Shown here: in pieces, positions 7,621 through 16,856 of the stretch
How positions within the stretch are numbered: position 1 is the first letter of the stretch
Layout of the letters: each line of letters begins with the position of its first letter
Source: Bradyrhizobium yuanmingense
Lineage (GTDB): Bacteria > Pseudomonadota > Alphaproteobacteria > Rhizobiales > Xanthobacteraceae
Reading direction: 5' to 3'
Assembly (NCBI RefSeq): GCF_029167105.1
Contig: NZ_JARFML010000004.1
Location: 299,601-363,600, forward strand
DNA length: 64,000 bases
Notes under the pieces: model-generated
What the model saw: the letters and a program-made list of their open reading frames with translations, nothing else
What the model was told of the DNA's origin: nothing
Databases searched by the model: none
Program-made: the position numbers and the translations under genes

Positions 7621-8760
7621 ATGCGCAAGAACCAGGTTGCCGTCGTCGGCGCGGCCGAGACCACCGAGCTCGGCGTCATCCCGAACGCCTCGCAGCTCCA
7701 GCTGCATGCGGATGCCGCGCTCAACGCCATTGCCGACGCCGGGCTGAAGCTGTCCGACATCGACGGCTTTGCCACCGCGGTTGAGACACCGCAGCAGGTC
7801 TGCCACTATCTCGGCATCAAGCCGACCTGGGTGGACGGCACCTCGGTCGGCGGCTGCTCCTTCATGCTGCACGTCCGCCACGCGGCGGCGGCGATCGAGG
7901 CGGGTCTCTGCAAGACCGTGCTGATCACCCATGCCGAGAGCGGCAAGTCGATGATCGGCAAATTGCCGCGCTCGACGCCGGCCGACAGCCTCAACGGCCA
8001 GTTCGAGGCTCCTTTCGGCGTCTACGGCCCGCCCAGCATGTTCCCGATTCCCGTGCTGCGCTTCATGAAGACCTACGGCATCACCCACGAGCAGCTTGCT
8101 TCGGTTGCGGTGGTGCAGCGGGAATGGGCGGCGAAGAATCCGCGCGCGATGATGAAGGACCCGATCACGGTCGCCGATGTCCTGAACTCCCGCATGATCG
8201 CCTATCCGTTCCGGCTTCTGCAGTGCTGCCTCGTCACCGACGGCGGCGGCGCGCTGATCCTGACCTCGGCCGAGCGCGCCAGGGATTTTCCGCGCAAGCC
8301 GGTCTACATCATGGGCACCGGCGAGAGCGTGGAAACGCCGATGGTCAGCCAGATGGAGACGTTCAACTCCTCGCGTGCGTTCAAGACGGCCGGGCCGCTG
8401 GCGTTCAAGGAGGCCGGCATCGCGCACAACGACGTCGACCATCTCATGATCTACGACGCGTTCGCGCATCTGCCGCTGTTCGGCCTCGGCGATCTCGGCT
8501 TCATGCCCTATGAGGAGACGGGCAAGTTCATCGCAGACGGCAACACGAGGCCGGGCGGCAAGCTGCCGCTCAACACCAACGGCGGCGGATTGAGCTACAT
8601 GCATTCGGGCATGTACGGAATGTACGCGCTGCAGGAGAGCGTGCGCCAGATGCGCGGGATCGCGCCGGCTCAGGTGCCGAACGCGAAGATTTCGGTGTGC
8701 CACGGCGTCGGCGGCATGTTCGCCGCGAGCGGCACGATCGTGTTTACGAACGAGAGGTAG
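7621..8760 (+). CDS. Thiolase-superfamily lipid-transfer protein (SCPx/Ltp-like)
   Basis: A 379-residue thiolase-fold protein. GTSVGGCSFMLHVRHA places a Cys at the thiolase nucleophile region (near residue 80), and SVCHGVGGMFAASGTIVF is the C-terminal His-Gly loop seen in SCPx-type enzymes. Members lacking a second catalytic Cys often act as retro-aldolases on CoA thioesters together with a DUF35 protein. The tight spacing (4 bp) with the DUF35 gene supports this. A possible role is cleavage of a 3-hydroxyacyl-CoA side chain, but a plain thiolase activity cannot be excluded. An SDR follows after a short repeat element. Confidence 0.88.
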   Translation: MRKNQVAVVGAAETTELGVIPNASQLQLHADAALNAIADAGLKLSDIDGFATAVETPQQVCHYLGIKPTWVDGTSVGGCSFMLHVRHAAAAIEAGLCKTVLITHAESGKSMIGKLPRSTPADSLNGQFEAPFGVYGPPSMFPIPVLRFMKTYGITHEQLASVAVVQREWAAKNPRAMMKDPITVADVLNSRMIAYPFRLLQCCLVTDGGGALILTSAERARDFPRKPVYIMGTGESVETPMVSQMETFNSSRAFKTAGPLAFKEAGIAHNDVDHLMIYDAFAHLPLFGLGDLGFMPYEETGKFIADGNTRPGGKLPLNTNGGGLSYMHSGMYGMYALQESVRQMRGIAPAQVPNAKISVCHGVGGMFAASGTIVFTNER

Positions 8761-8780
8761 CGGCGCGGCAATACCCAGCC

Positions 8781-8852
8781 GTCATTGCCGGGCTTGACCC
8801 GGCAATCCATCTTCGTCTGAAGATGGATGCGCGGGTCAAGCCCGCGCATGAC
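8781..8852. repeat. Inverted-repeat element, family C (GTCATTGCCGGGCTTGACC type)
   Basis: GTCATTGCCGGGCTTGACCCG pairs imperfectly with CGGGTCAAGCCCGCGCATGAC, and the inner arms ATCCATCTTC and GAAGATGGAT are perfect. Only one copy was seen in this window. Confidence 0.85.
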
Positions 8853-8897
8853 AAGCTGAGTTAGACGCGGCGATGGAGACAACATAGAGAGGCCCAC

Positions 8898-9812
8898 ATG
8901 ACAAAATCACTGCAGGACAAGGTCATCATCGTCACCGGCGCAGGCCGCGGCATCGGGCGCGAGATTGCGCTTCTGTGTGCGGCCGAGGGCGCCAAGGTCG
9001 TCGTCAACGATCCCGGCGGGGCCGCCGACGGCGCGGGCGCGAACGCGGCGCCCGCCGAGGAGGTGGTCGAGGAGATCAAGAAGCGCGGCGGCACGGCGGT
9101 CGCCAATTTCGAGAGCGTCGCGGAAGCTATTCCCGCCAGCAAGATCGTGAAGACCGCGACCGATCATTTCGGCCGGCTCGACGGCGTCGTCAACAATGCG
9201 GGCATCCTGCGCGACATGATCTTCCACAAGATGAGCGTGGAGGCATTCGAGGCCGTCATCAAGGTGCATCTGATGGGCTCGTTCTACGTCAGCCACGCCG
9301 CGGCACGCATCTTCCGCGAGCAGGAGTCGGGCTCGTTCGTACACTTCACCTCGACCTCCGGCCTGATCGGCAATTTCGGCCAAGCCAATTACGCGGCGGC
9401 CAAGCTCGGCATCGTCGGGCTGTCGAAGTCGATCGCGCTCGACATGGGCCGCTTCAACGTCCGCTCCAACTGCGTCTCGCCGTTCGCCTGGACCCGCATG
9501 ATCGGCACCATCCCGACCGAGACCGACGCTGAGAAGGCGCGCGTCGAGAAGATCAAGCAGATGGGCCCGGAGAAGATCGCGCCGCTCTGCGGCTATCTGC
9601 TCGGCGATTCCGCCAAGGACGTCACCGGCCAGATCTTTGGCGTGCGCATGAACGAGATCTTCCTGTTCAGCCAGAACCGTCCGATCCGCTCAGTGCAGCG
9701 GAACGAAGGCTGGACTCCGCAGTCGATCGCGGAACACGGCATGCCGGCGCTGAAGGGCTCGTTCTACAAGCTGGATCGTTCGGCCGACATCTTCACCTGG
9801 GATCCGGTGTAA
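8898..9812 (+). CDS. SDR family oxidoreductase (multifunctional-protein-2-like 3-hydroxyacyl-CoA dehydrogenase)
   Basis: A 304-residue classical SDR. The Rossmann motif TGAGRGIG is at residues about 14-21, NNAG follows near 97, and the catalytic Tyr-Lys is in YAAAK after the Ser of FTSTSG. The inserted NDPGGAADGAG segment after the second strand and the long C-terminus resemble the HSD17B4/MFE-2 dehydrogenase domain, which oxidises (R)-3-hydroxyacyl-CoA. The gene follows the thiolase-like gene by 137 bp with a repeat between, so cotranscription is possible. With DUF35 and Ltp-like proteins it would make a short beta-oxidation or side-chain-cleavage module. Confidence 0.87.
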   Translation: MTKSLQDKVIIVTGAGRGIGREIALLCAAEGAKVVVNDPGGAADGAGANAAPAEEVVEEIKKRGGTAVANFESVAEAIPASKIVKTATDHFGRLDGVVNNAGILRDMIFHKMSVEAFEAVIKVHLMGSFYVSHAAARIFREQESGSFVHFTSTSGLIGNFGQANYAAAKLGIVGLSKSIALDMGRFNVRSNCVSPFAWTRMIGTIPTETDAEKARVEKIKQMGPEKIAPLCGYLLGDSAKDVTGQIFGVRMNEIFLFSQNRPIRSVQRNEGWTPQSIAEHGMPALKGSFYKLDRSADIFTWDPV

Positions 9813-9821
9813 ATTGCCCGA

Positions 9822-9872
9822 ATGGTGAGTGGCGAATGGCGAATAGGGGTTCTATTCGCTACTCGCCATTCC
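9822..9872. repeat. Short inverted repeat between convergent genes
   Basis: GGTGAGTGGCGAATGGCGAATAG pairs imperfectly with CTATTCGCTACTCGCCATTCC around a short loop. It sits between the convergent SDR and ppc genes and may act as a bidirectional terminator, though no T-run is clear. Confidence 0.6.
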
Positions 9873-9881
9873 CAACTCGCT

Positions 9882-12680
9882 CTACCCCGTATTCCTCAAC
9901 CCCGCCGAGATGCCGTTGATCGTCAGCTGAATCCCGCGCAGCACCTGCTCGTCCGGGTTCTGCGCGCGATGCTCCTTCAAGAGCTCGACCTGCACGTGGT
10001 TGAGCGGATCGAGATAGGGGAAGCGGTGGCGCACGGAACGCTCTAGCAGCGGGTTGCCCTGGAGCAGCCGGTCCTGGCCCATGATGTCGAGCAGTGTCTC
10101 GATACAGGAATGCCATTCGCGGCGGATGCGGCCGAAGATCTTCTCACGCAAGGCTTCGTCCGGCACCAGCTCGGCATAGCGCGAGGCGATCGCGATCGAG
10201 CTCTTGGCCAGCACCATGTCCATGTTCGACAGCAACATGCGGAAGAACGGCCATTCCTTGTAGAGCTCTTTCAGGAACGGCATGCCCTGCTCTGGATGCT
10301 CCGCGATCCACTGCTCGACCGCGCTGCCAAAACCGTACCAGCCCGGCAGCATCAGGCGGCATTGTGCCCAGGAGAACACCCAGGGAATCGCGCGCAGATC
10401 CTCGATCGCCCGGGTCTTCTTGCGCGAGGCCGGACGGCTGCCGATGTTGAGCGTGGCGATCTCGTTGATGACGGTCGACGACCAGAAGTAGTCGACGAAG
10501 CCTTCGGTCTCGTAGACGAGGCCGCGATAGGCCTTGAAGGCGAGGTTCGACAATTCGTCCATCGCGGTCAGATATTCGCGGCGCGGCGCGCTCTGGCGCG
10601 GATGCAGCAGACTTGCCTCCAGCGTCGCCGCGGCGAGGATTTCCAGATTGTTGCGGCCGACCTCTGTGTTGGAATATTTCGACGAGATGATCTCGCCCTG
10701 CTCGGTGATGCGGATCTGGCCGTTCACGGCGCCGCCGGGCTGCGCGATGATCGCGTCATAGCTCGGCCCGCCGCCGCGCCCCACGGAGCCGCCGCGGCCG
10801 TGGAACAGGCGTAAGCGCACATGGTGCCGCTCGAACACTTCGACGAGGCCGATCTCGGCCTTGTAGAGCTCCCAGCCCGAGGTGACGAAGCCGCCGTCCT
10901 TGTTGCTGTCGGAGTACCCAAGCATGACCTCCTGCACGCTGCCGCGGCTGTCGACGAGCCGGCGGTAATCGTGCAACGACAGCATGCGGTCCATGATGCT
11001 GCTCGAAGCCTGCAAGTCTTCGATGGTCTCGAACAGCGGCACGATGTTGATGGCGCTGCGGCCGGAGGGATGGACGAGGCCGACCTCCTTCAGGAGCACG
11101 GCGACCTCGAGCATGTCCGACATGCCCTTGCACATCGAGATGATGCATTGGGGAATGGCGTCCGAGCCGAATTTCGCATGCGCTTCCGCGGCGGCATGGA
11201 ACACGTTGAGCTCGCCCATGGTCTCATCGCTGTATTTGACGAAGGGCGAGACCAGCGCGCGCGTCGAGCGCAATTCGTTGGTCAGCAGCGAGATGCGGGC
11301 GTCCTCGCCGAGCGCCAGATAGGACATGCCGGGATTGGCGGCGTCGATCAGCTCAGCGATGGTGCGCTCGTGGATGGCCGAGTTCTGGCGGATATCGAGC
11401 CGGGCCAAGTGAAAACCGAAGCAATCCACCGCGCGGCGCAATAGCCGCAGCCGACCGCGGGCGATGACGCGGGCGTTGTTGGAGATCAGCGAGCGGTGCA
11501 GCACGTCGAGATCGGCCAGCAACTCCCTGACGCTCTCGTAAGGCGCCGCTTTGCCGACCGGCCGGCGCGTGATCTCGACTTCGAGCTTTTCAGCCGTTGC
11601 CGTGAGACGGGCATAGATGCCTGATACCGCGAGGCGATAGGGCTCGCCGCTCCGGTGCGGCGAGGTATCCGGCGAGCGTTCCGCCAAGTTGCGCAGCTCC
11701 TCCGAGACGTCGGCGAGATGGGCCGCGATCGACAGCTCCGCGCCGAGCACGTGCAGCTCGTTCAGATAGAATTGCATCACCCGGCTCGACTGCAGCCGCA
11801 GCGTGCCGCGCATCACGTCGGCGGTGACGAAGGGGTTGCCGTCACGGTCGCCGCCGATCCAGCTGCCCATGCGCAGGAACGAGGCGAGCTCGCCGGCCGC
11901 CTGCTCGCCGCCCTCCTCCAGCCGGTCCTCCAGCGCGTTGATGAGCCGCGGCACCTCGCGCAGGAAGGTGTAGTCGTAGAACGACAGGCCGTTGGCGACC
12001 TCATCCAGCACGGTGAGCTTGGTCCGGCGCAAGAGATTGGTCTGCCACAGCGTCAGCACCTCGCGGCGGAGCTGCTCGTCGCTGGCAGCCGCCTCCTCCG
12101 CGGTCATGGCGACGCGCTCGCGTCGGTCGAGCAGGGCTGCGATCTCCATCTCGCGGTCCATGGTGCTCTTGCGGCGGACCTCGGTCGGGTGCGCGGTCAG
12201 GACCGGGCTGACCAGCGCGGACTTGAAGAAGCTGCGGAGCTGGTCGGGGCCGATGCCCGCCGTCTTGGCGTGCGCCAGAGTCTCCGCCAGCACGCCGGAG
12301 CCGCCATTCTTGGCCGCCGCGCGCGCGCGCATCTGTCGAATGTTGTTCTGGTCCTCGGCGATGTTGGCAAGGTGCGAGAAATAGCTGAAGGCGCGGACGA
12401 TGCGCACCGTCTCGGAGATCGACATGCTGTCGAGGATCTGCTCGAGCTCGCGGCGGGCGAGCCGGTCCTCGTCGCGGTGGAACCGGATCGAGGTTTGGCG
12501 GATACGCTCGACCAGGTCGAACAATTCGGCTCCCTCCTGATCGCGCACGGTGTCGCCGAGAATGCGCCCGAGCAGGCGGATGTCGTCCCGCAGCCGGGCA
12601 TCGGCCTCCATCGCCTGGACATCCTCAGGGCGGTTGGGGCGCTGCTCACTGGCGTCGGATGATACGGTCTGGAGGGACAT
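9882..12680 (-). CDS. ppc: Phosphoenolpyruvate carboxylase
   Basis: A 932-residue protein, the usual size for bacterial PEPC. It has both active-site signatures: [13 protein letters not shown] (catalytic His, near residue 165) and [19 protein letters not shown] (glycine-rich loop), with [10 protein letters not shown] between them. It carboxylates phosphoenolpyruvate to oxaloacetate, refilling the TCA cycle. The chain ends in NTG; PEPC activity depends on the C-terminal end. The ATG at 12680 has GGGGAG 6 nt upstream. The gene stands alone, convergent with the SDR gene and preceded by a long gene-free stretch that must contain its promoter. Confidence 0.98.
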   Translation of the reverse strand: MSLQTVSSDASEQRPNRPEDVQAMEADARLRDDIRLLGRILGDTVRDQEGAELFDLVERIRQTSIRFHRDEDRLARRELEQILDSMSISETVRIVRAFSYFSHLANIAEDQNNIRQMRARAAAKNGGSGVLAETLAHAKTAGIGPDQLRSFFKSALVSPVLTAHPTEVRRKSTMDREMEIAALLDRRERVAMTAEEAAASDEQLRREVLTLWQTNLLRRTKLTVLDEVANGLSFYDYTFLREVPRLINALEDRLEEGGEQAAGELASFLRMGSWIGGDRDGNPFVTADVMRGTLRLQSSRVMQFYLNELHVLGAELSIAAHLADVSEELRNLAERSPDTSPHRSGEPYRLAVSGIYARLTATAEKLEVEITRRPVGKAAPYESVRELLADLDVLHRSLISNNARVIARGRLRLLRRAVDCFGFHLARLDIRQNSAIHERTIAELIDAANPGMSYLALGEDARISLLTNELRSTRALVSPFVKYSDETMGELNVFHAAAEAHAKFGSDAIPQCIISMCKGMSDMLEVAVLLKEVGLVHPSGRSAINIVPLFETIEDLQASSSIMDRMLSLHDYRRLVDSRGSVQEVMLGYSDSNKDGGFVTSGWELYKAEIGLVEVFERHHVRLRLFHGRGGSVGRGGGPSYDAIIAQPGGAVNGQIRITEQGEIISSKYSNTEVGRNNLEILAAATLEASLLHPRQSAPRREYLTAMDELSNLAFKAYRGLVYETEGFVDYFWSSTVINEIATLNIGSRPASRKKTRAIEDLRAIPWVFSWAQCRLMLPGWYGFGSAVEQWIAEHPEQGMPFLKELYKEWPFFRMLLSNMDMVLAKSSIAIASRYAELVPDEALREKIFGRIRREWHSCIETLLDIMGQDRLLQGNPLLERSVRHRFPYLDPLNHVQVELLKEHRAQNPDEQVLRGIQLTINGISAGLRNTG

Positions 12681-13536
12681 GGCTCGCTCCCCTGCTCGCG
12701 CCCTTGGCGGCCCGGTCCGGCGGAGTGTGCGCTATTTTTCTACCGCAGTGCAAGGTGAAGTTGGGGGCGGTGCGGCAGGCGGCGACTACGTGGCAGGACA
12801 CAGTTTGTCGAGCTCGCGGCGCAGGCGCCCGAAGTTTTGCTGTCCGTTTCGCCCTCATCGAGAAGCAAGGGCGCAGGGAAGGCAGGGCGCCAGCCGGCAC
12901 CCAAGGTCCGCACGCGACAAGACGCACGCGGATTTGACCACAGGTGATGCCGGAACATCCCGGCCTTCCCTGCGCAATGGTTTTACGGCTTATGGCGCGC
13001 TCTCCCCGGGGAGCGATGCACTATTGCCCCCGTCGCCTTGCGGATCACTGATGCGCGCACCCGGTCGGGCCGCTTCACCACCGCAAGCCTTGACGCACAG
13101 ACCCCGGGCGTCAGGACCACACGCTTTTGCCGTCCGCGGACGTCCCTCCCCGGACAGTCGGAAGCTCGCGCGTGCTCGCCCCCAATGCCGAAAAGCAACT
13201 TGACCACACCGTGTCGTGCCGCGGATCGCGATGGCTCACGGGTTTGCCCGCCCTGCCATCCCGTCACGCGCCGGCGCTGCCGCGTCCATCGCATCCCGGC
13301 CTACGTATCGTGACGATCGCGAAACGTCCCTTTGACGAGCCGGGATGGAATGCGGTTTAGCCGAAACAGTAGTTTCGGTCAATCAGAATTTTGTATGGCG
13401 ATGGCCCTTGACCTGCATCTGGCGTGTTTTGCCCGTCGGGCACCGCGAGGGATCGTATGCGGGTGTCTCGACCGCGCGGCCGCGTTGCGAGATGAGCGGA
13501 CTCGCAACACGCCTCGATCCGTCTTATCTTCGAGCC
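12681..13536. other. Long gene-free stretch carrying a dispersed repeat
   Basis: I find no convincing gene in these 856 bp. Open frames exist on both strands but have shadow-like composition, rich in Arg, Pro and Ala. From about 12870 to 13450 the sequence (for example GATGCCGGAACATCC, GGCGTCAGGACCACACG, GTGACGATCGCGAAACG and GCCCGTCGGGC) matches from memory a dispersed repeat common between Bradyrhizobium genes. The left end should hold the ppc promoter and the right end the promoter of the CDF-like gene. The hairpin GCCCGTCGGGC is at about 13431-13441. Confidence 0.65.
12870..13450. repeat. Probable long dispersed Bradyrhizobium-type intergenic repeat
   Basis: The blocks named for the surrounding gene-free stretch occur in a fixed order and are recalled from many Bradyrhizobium intergenic regions. 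The boundaries are approximate, and no second copy lies in this window, so the call rests on recollection of the family rather than an internal match. Confidence 0.5.
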
Positions 13537-14181
13537 ATGAATGACTGCTGTTGCGCGCCACCGCCTTTGGACCTGGGCGGGAACAGGAAGCGGGATGCCG
13601 CCTACCGACGGGTGCTCTGGACCGTGCTGGGGATCAACGGCGCGATGTTTGCCGTCGAAGTGGCAGCGGGTCTCGCCGCGGGCTCGGCGTCGCTGCAAGC
13701 CGACTCTCTCGACTTCCTCGGGGACGCCGCAAACTACGCCATCAGCCTGCTCGTCGTCGGCATGGCGCTCCGCTATCGTGCGGGCGCCGCCCTTGCAAAG
13801 GGCGCCACGATGGGCCTGTTCGGTCTATGGGTCGTGGCGGCCGTCATCTGGCATATTCTGCACGAAACGCTGCCGAATGCTTTTACGATGGGCACCGTCG
13901 GGGCTGCCGCTCTCGCCGCGAACGCAGCTTCGTTCGGACTGCTTTGGGCGTATCGTCATGGCGACGCAAACATGCGATCGGCATGGATCTGCACGCGCAA
14001 CGATGTGCTGGGCAACCTCGCCGTGCTGTTGGCGGCGGCTGGCGTGTTCGGGACCGGTACGGGTTGGCCCGACGTCATCGTGGCGGCAGTCATGTCGCTG
14101 CTCGCGCTTCAAGGAGCGATAGTCGTCGTGCGGCATGCGATCGGAGAGCTGCGGATCGGCCGACTAGCGGCGGCCGAGTAG
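13537..14181 (+). CDS. CDF-like cation transporter with Cys-rich N-terminus
   Basis: A 214-residue membrane protein with about six helices, starting at the ATG at 13537. It opens with MNDCCCAPPP, a possible metal-binding tip. Helix 2 has ADSLDFLGDAANY and helix 5 has CTRNDVLGNLAVLLA, matching the CDF site layout, but the usual HxxxD pairs are DxxxD and DxxxN here. The long cytoplasmic C-terminal domain of classical CDF exporters is missing (about 300 residues is usual). The family exports divalent metals by proton exchange; this short variant may have altered metal choice. No metalloregulator gene is adjacent. Further upstream in-frame starts would translate the repeat region and are rejected. 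Confidence 0.78.
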   Translation: MNDCCCAPPPLDLGGNRKRDAAYRRVLWTVLGINGAMFAVEVAAGLAAGSASLQADSLDFLGDAANYAISLLVVGMALRYRAGAALAKGATMGLFGLWVVAAVIWHILHETLPNAFTMGTVGAAALAANAASFGLLWAYRHGDANMRSAWICTRNDVLGNLAVLLAAAGVFGTGTGWPDVIVAAVMSLLALQGAIVVVRHAIGELRIGRLAAAE

Positions 14182-14184
14182 TAC

Positions 14185-14280
14185 TTAGGATGGGTTGAGC
14201 TCTTGCGAAACCCATCATGTTTCGTCATCGGCGGACGGGTTGACGGGTTTCGCTGGCGCTCTGCCCAACCTACTGGCTAC
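14185..14280. repeat. Inverted repeat (GATGGGTT/AACCCATC type)
   Basis: GATGGGTTGAGCTCTTGCG is followed by AAACCCATC, then by a second set (ACGGGTTTCGCTGGCGCTCTGCCCAACCTAC). It lies between the convergent CDF-like and YccF genes and resembles a short dispersed alphaproteobacterial repeat. Confidence 0.65.
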
Positions 14281-14289
14281 GCGTTCACC

Positions 14290-14694
14290 CTAGGCCGGCA
14301 CGATCACCTTGCCGATCGGCCAGAGCGCAATGCCGGCGAGCTTCAGGTGGGCCCAGGCGAAGGGAATGCCGATGATGGTGATCGCGAGCGCCAGCGCGGT
14401 TAATAAGTGGCCGAGTGCCAGCCACCAGCCGGCGAGCACGAACCAGATGATGTTGCCGATCACCCCGAGCGGGCCGGTGCCGATATCCTCGACACCGGTG
14501 ACGTCGTAGCGGTTGACCGCCCGGGAGCCGAACGGCAGCAGCGTGTAGACCGCAATGTTGAACGCCGCCCGCGCCCAGGGCAGGCCGATGATGGTGATCG
14601 CCATGATGACCGCGGCGACCACCCAGCCGAACGCCATCCAGGCGCCGCCGAAGAGGATCCAGAGGATGTTGAGCAGCATGGAAACGGGGGTCAT
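14290..14694 (-). CDS. YccF domain-containing inner-membrane protein
   Basis: A 134-residue protein made of two similar halves, each with a YccF (DUF307) core: ILFGGAWMAFGWVVAAVIMAITIIGLPWARAAF and IIWFVLAGWWLALGHLLTALALAITIIGIPFAWAHLKLA. About four membrane helices are expected. The length matches E. coli YccF (148 residues). The function is unknown; it is a conserved inner-membrane protein. The gene stands alone between a CDF-like gene and a rhomboid gene. Confidence 0.88.
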   Translation of the reverse strand: MTPVSMLLNILWILFGGAWMAFGWVVAAVIMAITIIGLPWARAAFNIAVYTLLPFGSRAVNRYDVTGVEDIGTGPLGVIGNIIWFVLAGWWLALGHLLTALALAITIIGIPFAWAHLKLAGIALWPIGKVIVPA

Positions 14695-14760
14695 GGCATG
14701 ATCCGGAAAACGACGATCCCGTGCATATAGGTACGAAATCTGTCTCTGCTACGACAGTAA

Positions 14761-14840
14761 CGTAGCCCGGATGGGCGAAGCGACATACGGGACTTGACTC
14801 TCACCCTCCCGGGTATCGCTGCGCTCACCCGGGCTACGGG
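14761..14840. repeat. Inverted-repeat element, family D (GTAGCCCGG/CCGGGCTAC type)
   Basis: CGTAGCCCGGATGGGCGAAGCG pairs with CGCTGCGCTCACCCGGGCTACG. Related copies are at 27923-28005 and 42024-42110. Confidence 0.88.
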
Positions 14841-14861
14841 CATATAGCACGTCCCGCAAGG

Positions 14862-15947
14862 TCATAGTCCATGACGCCGGCTGCGTTCCGCGCGCAGCGA
14901 TGTGCCGACGAACCCGACATCCTCGATCCCGCGCGTAATCTCCTTCGCACAGAGCCAAAGCGTCAGCGCGGCGACCCCGACCGCGGCGAGCCCCGAGACG
15001 AGAATGGGATTTGGGCAGAACATGACCGGGAAAACGTCGAGCGGAAGATACCCAATTGGCATATGCGGCTGACAATAAAAGGCCAAGGCCCAACCGCACA
15101 GCATCACGACGGCGGCGTTCACCCCGGCCAAGGCCGTCACGACGATCGCGAGACCCTTCTTCATGGAGAGCCCGAAATCGACCAGCTTCACGACGGCACA
15201 ACCTGCGACCGCGATCATGATCACCGGTGCCCAACCGGAAGCCCCCACGGCGATGGCCTGGGCCGGACCGCTCCAGACCCACAGTGCCATCACGCAGGCA
15301 AGCACGACCAGATTGACCTTCACGGCTTCGGGAAACTTGCAGCGAAGCAGATAGGCATTCGCCTTCTCGACCAAGTCCAGCAGTGCGCAGACGATCAGCC
15401 CGGCCGCAAAGCCGCCGAGGTGGACGCCCCAATCGATCCGCGAATTGCCGAACACGAACGCAATGTTCAAGCCGATGTTGATTGCGAGGAAATCGAACCC
15501 GACCTCGAGCTTGCCGAGGATCCACAAGCAAAGCAGCGCGCCCAGAATGCCCGACGTGGCGCCGGACGCGCCGACCATCAAATAGGGCGTGGAATGGATA
15601 CCATTGCCTATGACGGCGCCGAGCACCATTGCGCAGAGATAGATGAGGAGGAAATAGGCCGAGCCGACCCGCCGTTCCAGATGCGCGCCCCAAAGCACGA
15701 GACACAGCATGTTCATGGTGAGATGAACGAAATTGACGTGCAGGAAACCATAGGCGACGAGGCGCCAGTATTCGCCCCGCGCGATCGCGCCCGCATACAT
15801 GCCGCCGTAGCGATACAGCAACTCCGCCGGCGCCGCCGGACCGCCTGCCTGGATGAAGCAGAAACCCGACGCGAGGACCGTCACGGTCATCAGCGTATAG
15901 ACGGCAGCATGGGGGACTTCGAAGAAGCCGGCACGATAGGAGGACAT
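14862..15947 (-). CDS. Rhomboid-family intramembrane serine protease
   Basis: A 361-residue polytopic protein. The catalytic Ser lies in GASGATSG (GxSG motif, near residue 133) and the catalytic His in DWGVHLGGFAAGL about 50 residues on. VNFVHLTMNMLCLVLWG is the conserved helix-2 HxxxN segment, and HLERRVGSAYFLLIYL is the typical loop that follows. Rhomboids cut membrane proteins within the bilayer. After the six-helix core there is a further region of about 150 residues with more hydrophobic segments, longer than in minimal rhomboids. The ATG at 15947 is preferred over a TTG at 15959. The longer frame on this strand in another phase is a shadow. Confidence 0.87.
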   Translation of the reverse strand: MSSYRAGFFEVPHAAVYTLMTVTVLASGFCFIQAGGPAAPAELLYRYGGMYAGAIARGEYWRLVAYGFLHVNFVHLTMNMLCLVLWGAHLERRVGSAYFLLIYLCAMVLGAVIGNGIHSTPYLMVGASGATSGILGALLCLWILGKLEVGFDFLAINIGLNIAFVFGNSRIDWGVHLGGFAAGLIVCALLDLVEKANAYLLRCKFPEAVKVNLVVLACVMALWVWSGPAQAIAVGASGWAPVIMIAVAGCAVVKLVDFGLSMKKGLAIVVTALAGVNAAVVMLCGWALAFYCQPHMPIGYLPLDVFPVMFCPNPILVSGLAAVGVAALTLWLCAKEITRGIEDVGFVGTSLRAERSRRHGL

Positions 15948-16034
15948 GGATGACCGCAACGAATTGGCGTGGGAACGCCAACCTAGCCGAGCCGTCCGAT
16001 AATTGCTACTCCAGCGCGTACCAGGTAGTCTCGG

Positions 16035-16829
16035 CTACCGACCCTCGAACTTCGGCTCGCGCTTCTCCATGAAAGCCTTCATGCCCTCGGCCATGTCCCC
16101 GGTTTTGAACAGCGGCAGGAGCTGGAGATAGACGTGGTGGACGTGGTCGTGAAAATTCTCGTTCAGGCCCATCCGCATCATGCGCTTGGAGGCCTGCACC
16201 GCGAGCGGCGCGTTGGCGGCGATCTCGCGGGCGATCGCCGTGGCGCGAGTCATCAAGTCGGCATCCGGCACCACCTCGTTGGCGAGGCCCCAGTCCAGGC
16301 ACTCGCGCGCGCTGAGCGTACGGCCGGTGAAGATCAGCTCGGAGGCCTTGGCCCAGCCGAGCATGCGCGGCAGCAGCCAGGTGCCACCGGATTCCGGAAC
16401 CACGCCACGCTTGACGAAGGCGGCGGCGAGCTTGGCCGACTCCGCCATGATGCGGATGTCGCAGCCAAGCGCGGTGTCCATGCCGTAGCCGGCCGCGCCG
16501 CCATTGACGGCGCAGATGGTCGGCTTGTCCATCGCCTGCAGCACCGTCGGCGGGGTGTTGCGGAGGTTGATCGTGGTCGGCGATGAGGCGGCGCTGAGAC
16601 CGTTGACGTCGCGCTCCTTGCGCAGGTCGAGGCCGGCGCAGAACGCCCTGCCCTTCCCGGTGAGGATCACGACGCGGACATTGTTGTCCTCATTGGCCTC
16701 GGTCAGCAGCCGGGCGAGGTCGTTCAGCATCGGTCCGGAGATGGTGTTCATGCGCTCCGGCGCGTTCAGCGTGATGGTCGCGATGTGGTCGGCGATCGTG
16801 TAGAGGACTTCGCTGGCGGTATCGGTCAT
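16035..16829 (-). CDS. Enoyl-CoA hydratase/isomerase (crotonase family)
   Basis: A 264-residue crotonase. The oxyanion-hole segments are GKGRAFCAGLDL (about residues 58-69) and AVNGGAAGYGMDTALGCDI. FVKRGVVPESGGTWLLPR shows that the first catalytic Glu of classical hydratases is absent, while a Glu at the PE position and one in KASELIFTGR remain. This pattern is nearer PaaG-type isomerases than true hydratases. It lies 27 bp after the acyl-CoA ligase gene on the same strand, in an operon whose upstream member is another crotonase. The substrate is unknown. Confidence 0.88.
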   Translation of the reverse strand: MTDTASEVLYTIADHIATITLNAPERMNTISGPMLNDLARLLTEANEDNNVRVVILTGKGRAFCAGLDLRKERDVNGLSAASSPTTINLRNTPPTVLQAMDKPTICAVNGGAAGYGMDTALGCDIRIMAESAKLAAAFVKRGVVPESGGTWLLPRMLGWAKASELIFTGRTLSARECLDWGLANEVVPDADLMTRATAIAREIAANAPLAVQASKRMMRMGLNENFHDHVHHVYLQLLPLFKTGDMAEGMKAFMEKREPKFEGR

Positions 16830-16856
16830 GAACGCTCTTCCCTGTGTTCGTAGCCC

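Noticed and set aside
12983..13294. Possible small gene of 103 residues on the minus strand
   Set aside because: It lies in the dispersed repeat and has composition typical of repeat-derived frames, with no ribosome site.
14749..15981. A 410-residue frame on the minus strand overlapping the rhomboid gene
   Set aside because: It is in another phase of the same strand, without membrane helices or rhomboid motifs; the gene at 14862-15947 has both.
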